Source: Georgenia sp. (GTDB lineage: Bacteria; Actinomycetota; Actinomycetes; Actinomycetales; Actinomycetaceae). Taken from it: a stretch of DNA of 6,806 nucleotides. The DNA lies in contig DAHVRG010000009.1 in the NCBI GenBank assembly GCA_027322565.1, forward strand, positions 1-6,806. The letters run 5' to 3'. How positions within the stretch are numbered: the stretch's first letter is position 1; each line of letters opens with the position of its first letter. The notes under the pieces were generated by a model that did not search any database, was not told where the DNA came from, and was given only the letters and a program-made list of their open reading frames with translations. The position numbers and the translations under genes were made by a program. Positions 4,295-6,806 of this stretch are shown piece by piece.

Positions 4295-6806
4295 GTGCTG
4301 AGAAGAAGACTCATGGGTGGCTTGGCGGCGAGCGTCCTCGCCCTCGGGCTCGTCCCCACGGCGGCGACATCGGCCGCCGCGGCACCGGAGGAGGGGGTCC
4401 ACCGCGGTGACCTGCCCTCCGGGTCGCGGTACGTCGTCGAGGTGCCCGCCGGGTGGAACGGCAAGCTGCTGCTGTGGAACCTCGGGTACATCGGCGGGCC
4501 GCCGGGTGGCGAGGCCACGAGCGGGCCCGGGGGAGCCACCCGGGAGTGGCTGCTGTCGGAGGGGTACGCACTGGCCGCGCTCAAGCCGACGACCAACGGC
4601 TGGGCGGTGGAGGACTTCCTCGAGGAGACACCCGACCTGTACGCGGAGGCGCTCGACGTCCTCGGCAGCGAGCCCGCGGCGACGATCGCCTGGGGCAGCT
4701 CGATGGGCGGGCAGGTCTCGGCGGCGCTGGCCGAGCGCTACCCGGGGACCATCGACGGCGCGCTGCCGATGTGTGCCTCGGTCGCCGGCGGTGTCGGCAT
4801 GCTCAACAGCGGTCTCGACGGCGCCTTCGTCTTCAAGACGCTGCTCGCGCCCGACGACGACGCGATCGAGCTCGTGAACGTCAGCGACGAGCGTGCCCGC
4901 TCCGCTGCGGCGAGCGCCGTCCTGGAGGAGGCGCGGGGGACCCCGGAGGGTCGCGCGCGGATCGCGCTGGCGGCCGCCGTCGCGCAGATCCCCGGCTGGG
5001 TGCAGCAGGGCGCCGAGCGCCCCGCCGCCGACGACCACGAGGCGCAGCTGGACCAGCAGGCCTCGGTCTTCATGTTCAGCGTGTTCTCCCCGCGCGAGCC
5101 GCTGGAGGCGCGCGCCGGCGGGAACTTCTCGTGGAACACCGGCATCGACTACGCCGAGCAGCTGCGCATCTCGGGGAACAGCGCCCAGGTCGAGGCGCTG
5201 TACGCCGCTGCAGGCCTCAGCCTCGAGGAGGACCTCGCGACGCTGGCCGCCACCCCGCGGGTCACCGCCGACGCGGCCGCCGTCCAGTACATGCTGCGCA
5301 ACGCCACCCCGACCGGCCGGATCACCCAGCCGGTGCTCACGCTCCACGAGAGTGGGGACACCGCCCCGGTCATCGGTCAGGCCCAGGCCTACGCCGACGC
5401 GGTCGCCGCGGCGGGCAGGGCCGAGCTCCTCCGGCAGACGTACGTCGACCGGCCCGGCCACTGCAGCTACAGCCCGGCGGAGACCGTCGCCGCGCTGGAC
5501 ACGCTCGCCGAGCGCATCGACACGGGCACCTGGCCCGACACGTCGGCGGACGCCCTGGAGGCCCGTGCCGCAGCCCTCGACGCGGCAAGCAGCGTGGACC
5601 TCGGGGCCGCCGACTTTGCCGACCTCGAGGTGCCCGGCTTCGTGCGCGCCTACTACCCGCGGGTGGACGTGGACCTCGAGGGCACCTTCGCGGACGGCAG
5701 GCGCTACGTCGCACACGTGCCCGCCGACTGGGACGGCACCGCAGCGGTCCTCGGTCGGGTGACCCGGCTCGACCGCCCGGAGCACCGCTGGCTCAGCGAG
5801 CGGGGCGTCGCGATGATCGGGTACGAGTACCACGCCGACTGGGATCTCGGCGGCAGCCGGGACAACGCCACGGTCGCCCACGACACGCTCGCCCGGATCG
5901 CCGGTGCCGTCCCGCACACGACGATCGCGACGGGCTCCTCGCAGGCGGGCCTGACCACCCGGATCATCGCCCAGCAGGCACCGGAGTGGCTCGACGGGGC
6001 CGCGCCGATGTGCGGTGGGGGCGCCGGGGCGATCTCCATGTGGAACGCCAAGCTCGACACCACCTTCGCGCTCAGGACGCTGGTCGACCCCGACTCCCCG
6101 CTGGACATCACCCGGATCGGGGACGTCCGGGCCGAGGGCGAGGCGTTGGACGAGCTGGTGAGCACGGCCGTCTCCTCCCCCCTGGGACAGGCCCGGATCG
6201 CCCTCGCCGCCGCGCTGTCCAAGATCCCGGCCCTCGACGCGGACGGCGAGGAGCTCACCGAGCTCGCCGACCGGGTCGAGGCCTACGCCGAGAGCATGCC
6301 GCTCGCCGTCGGCGCCTCCATCCGCGCCCCCTTCGAGGAGACCGCCGGTGGCTCGTTCTCGTGGAACAACGACGTCGACTACCGCGAGGCGCTGCGGGAC
6401 TCCGGCCGGATCGAGGAGGTGCGGGCCGCCTACGCCGCCGCCGGTGGTGACCTCGAGGCGGACCTCCAGGCGCTCCACACCGCCGAGCGTCTCACCGCGG
6501 ACGAGGACGCCGTCCGCTACGTCGAGTCGCTGGCGACCTTCGACGGCGAGCTCGCGGTGCCGGTCGTCTCCCTGCACACGACCGGCGACCCGGCCGGGCC
6601 GACCGCGGACGACGACGCCTACCGGTCGGTCGTCGAGCACGCCGGCAGGGGGGAGATGCTGCGCAACACGTTCGTCAAGGCGCGCGGGCACTGCACCTTC
6701 ACGACGGCGGAGGTCGTCACGGCGCTCGACCTGCTTCTCGACCGGGTGGAGACGGGGGAGTACGGGCCGGCGGCGCCGGACGCGCTCGACGCACGCGCTG
6801 CCGACC
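4295..6806 (+). CDS. Secreted tandem alpha/beta-hydrolase, 3' end outside window
   Basis: The frame is open from GTG 4295 to the window end (837 residues, no stop). Residues 1-30 form a signal peptide: MLRRRLMGG, a hydrophobic Ala/Leu/Val core, then an SAAAA|PEE cleavage region. The mature part contains two hydrolase domains of the same design, about 33-440 and 450-837. Domain 1 has 'WGSSMGG' with Ser136 as nucleophile, 'SGDTAP' with Asp355, and 'PGHCSY' with His389. Domain 2 has 'TGSSQAG' with Ser549, 'TGDPAG' with Asp765, and 'RGHCTF' with His799. Both contain a GGxFSWNxxxDY signature (275-286 and 685-696) and a PMC strand end (Cys160, Cys573) that may be disulfide-linked to the Cys next to the His (Cys390, Cys800). 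An extracellular esterase or lipase-like function is inferred; polyester, tannin or feruloyl ester, or lipid substrates are all possible, and I do not recognise a named family. A functional link to the operon upstream is unproven. Confidence 0.85.
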   Translation, partial: MLRRRLMGGLAASVLALGLVPTAATSAAAAPEEGVHRGDLPSGSRYVVEVPAGWNGKLLLWNLGYIGGPPGGEATSGPGGATREWLLSEGYALAALKPTTNGWAVEDFLEETPDLYAEALDVLGSEPAATIAWGSSMGGQVSAALAERYPGTIDGALPMCASVAGGVGMLNSGLDGAFVFKTLLAPDDDAIELVNVSDERARSAAASAVLEEARGTPEGRARIALAAAVAQIPGWVQQGAERPAADDHEAQLDQQASVFMFSVFSPREPLEARAGGNFSWNTGIDYAEQLRISGNSAQVEALYAAAGLSLEEDLATLAATPRVTADAAAVQYMLRNATPTGRITQPVLTLHESGDTAPVIGQAQAYADAVAAAGRAELLRQTYVDRPGHCSYSPAETVAALDTLAERIDTGTWPDTSADALEARAAALDAASSVDLGAADFADLEVPGFVRAYYPRVDVDLEGTFADGRRYVAHVPADWDGTAAVLGRVTRLDRPEHRWLSERGVAMIGYEYHADWDLGGSRDNATVAHDTLARIAGAVPHTTIATGSSQAGLTTRIIAQQAPEWLDGAAPMCGGGAGAISMWNAKLDTTFALRTLVDPDSPLDITRIGDVRAEGEALDELVSTAVSSPLGQARIALAAALSKIPALDADGEELTELADRVEAYAESMPLAVGASIRAPFEETAGGSFSWNNDVDYREALRDSGRIEEVRAAYAAAGGDLEADLQALHTAERLTADEDAVRYVESLATFDGELAVPVVSLHTTGDPAGPTADDDAYRSVVEHAGRGEMLRNTFVKARGHCTFTTAEVVTALDLLLDRVETGEYGPAAPDALDARAAD
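4397..6806 (+). repeat. Internal duplication: two homologous hydrolase halves in one gene
   Basis: The halves align along their whole visible length with an offset of about 410-413 residues: Ser136/549, Cys160/573, FSWN 278/688, Asp355/765, His-Cys 389-390/799-800. The linkers after each half also match (TGTWPDTSADALEARAA and TGEYGPAAPDALDARAA). Nucleotide identity is patchy, with only short exact runs such as TTCTCGTGGAAC, so the duplication is old and the halves have diverged. The repeated linker means the protein could end soon after the window or continue into a further copy. Confidence 0.85.

Noticed and set aside
4234..4410. Possible CTG-initiated small protein after the orphan Shine-Dalgarno
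   Set aside because: CTG starts are rare, most of the frame overlaps the hydrolase signal peptide region, and the sequence is Arg/Gly/Pro-rich without any recognisable feature.
4145..6691. Reverse-strand open frame of 848 codons
   Set aside because: It lies opposite the tandem hydrolase, which has a signal peptide and recognisable active sites. The reverse protein is a Gly/Arg/Val/Asp-rich product with no recognisable domain, as expected from GC-rich DNA where stops are rare.
1..6806. RNA genes, CRISPR arrays, insertion sequences, attachment sites
   Set aside because: No tRNA- or rRNA-like stretches, no spaced short repeats, no transposase-like frame and no inverted terminal repeats were seen; the window is filled by protein-coding genes.

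Overview
The window is very GC-rich DNA. Codon third positions in every gene are almost all G or C, GTG starts occur, and ATGA/GTGA gene overlaps are common. This points to a high-GC actinobacterium, probably an actinomycete; the genus cannot be read from this sequence. All credible genes lie on the + strand.

Positions 1-4208 look like one tightly packed operon. It opens with the C-terminal part of a family III (CaiB/BaiF) CoA-transferase (1-573, 5' end outside the window). Next comes an MFS_3-type transporter (596-1849), then two different subunits of the 2-hydroxyglutaryl-CoA dehydratase D-component / benzoyl-CoA reductase family (1846-2964 and 2961-4208). The last two junctions are 4-base ATGA overlaps. 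The first junction is filled exactly by a 9-codon frame that starts and stops in GTGA overlaps, which means either an unusual coupling mini-cistron or a one-base frameshift. The set resembles the clostridial had/fld clusters (CoA-transferase, activator, two dehydratase subunits), with a transporter added and no activator ATPase in view. The inferred logic is that a carboxylic acid is moved across the membrane, activated by CoA transfer and then transformed by the heterodimer. However, the cluster-binding cysteines of the classical enzymes are largely gone: one of three is missing in the first subunit and all three in the second. This looks like a divergent branch with unknown chemistry, and it is the most interesting part of the window.

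Positions 4209-4294 form a short intergenic stretch with a GC-only hairpin lacking a T-tract and an apparently ownerless perfect Shine-Dalgarno sequence. Positions 4295-6806 hold a secreted protein, still open at the window end (837 residues visible). It consists of a signal peptide followed by two tandem alpha/beta-hydrolase domains. Each half keeps its own Ser-Asp-His set and its own pair of cysteines, so it appears to be a duplicated-and-fused esterase or lipase-like enzyme. Whether it works with the operon upstream cannot be decided from the sequence.
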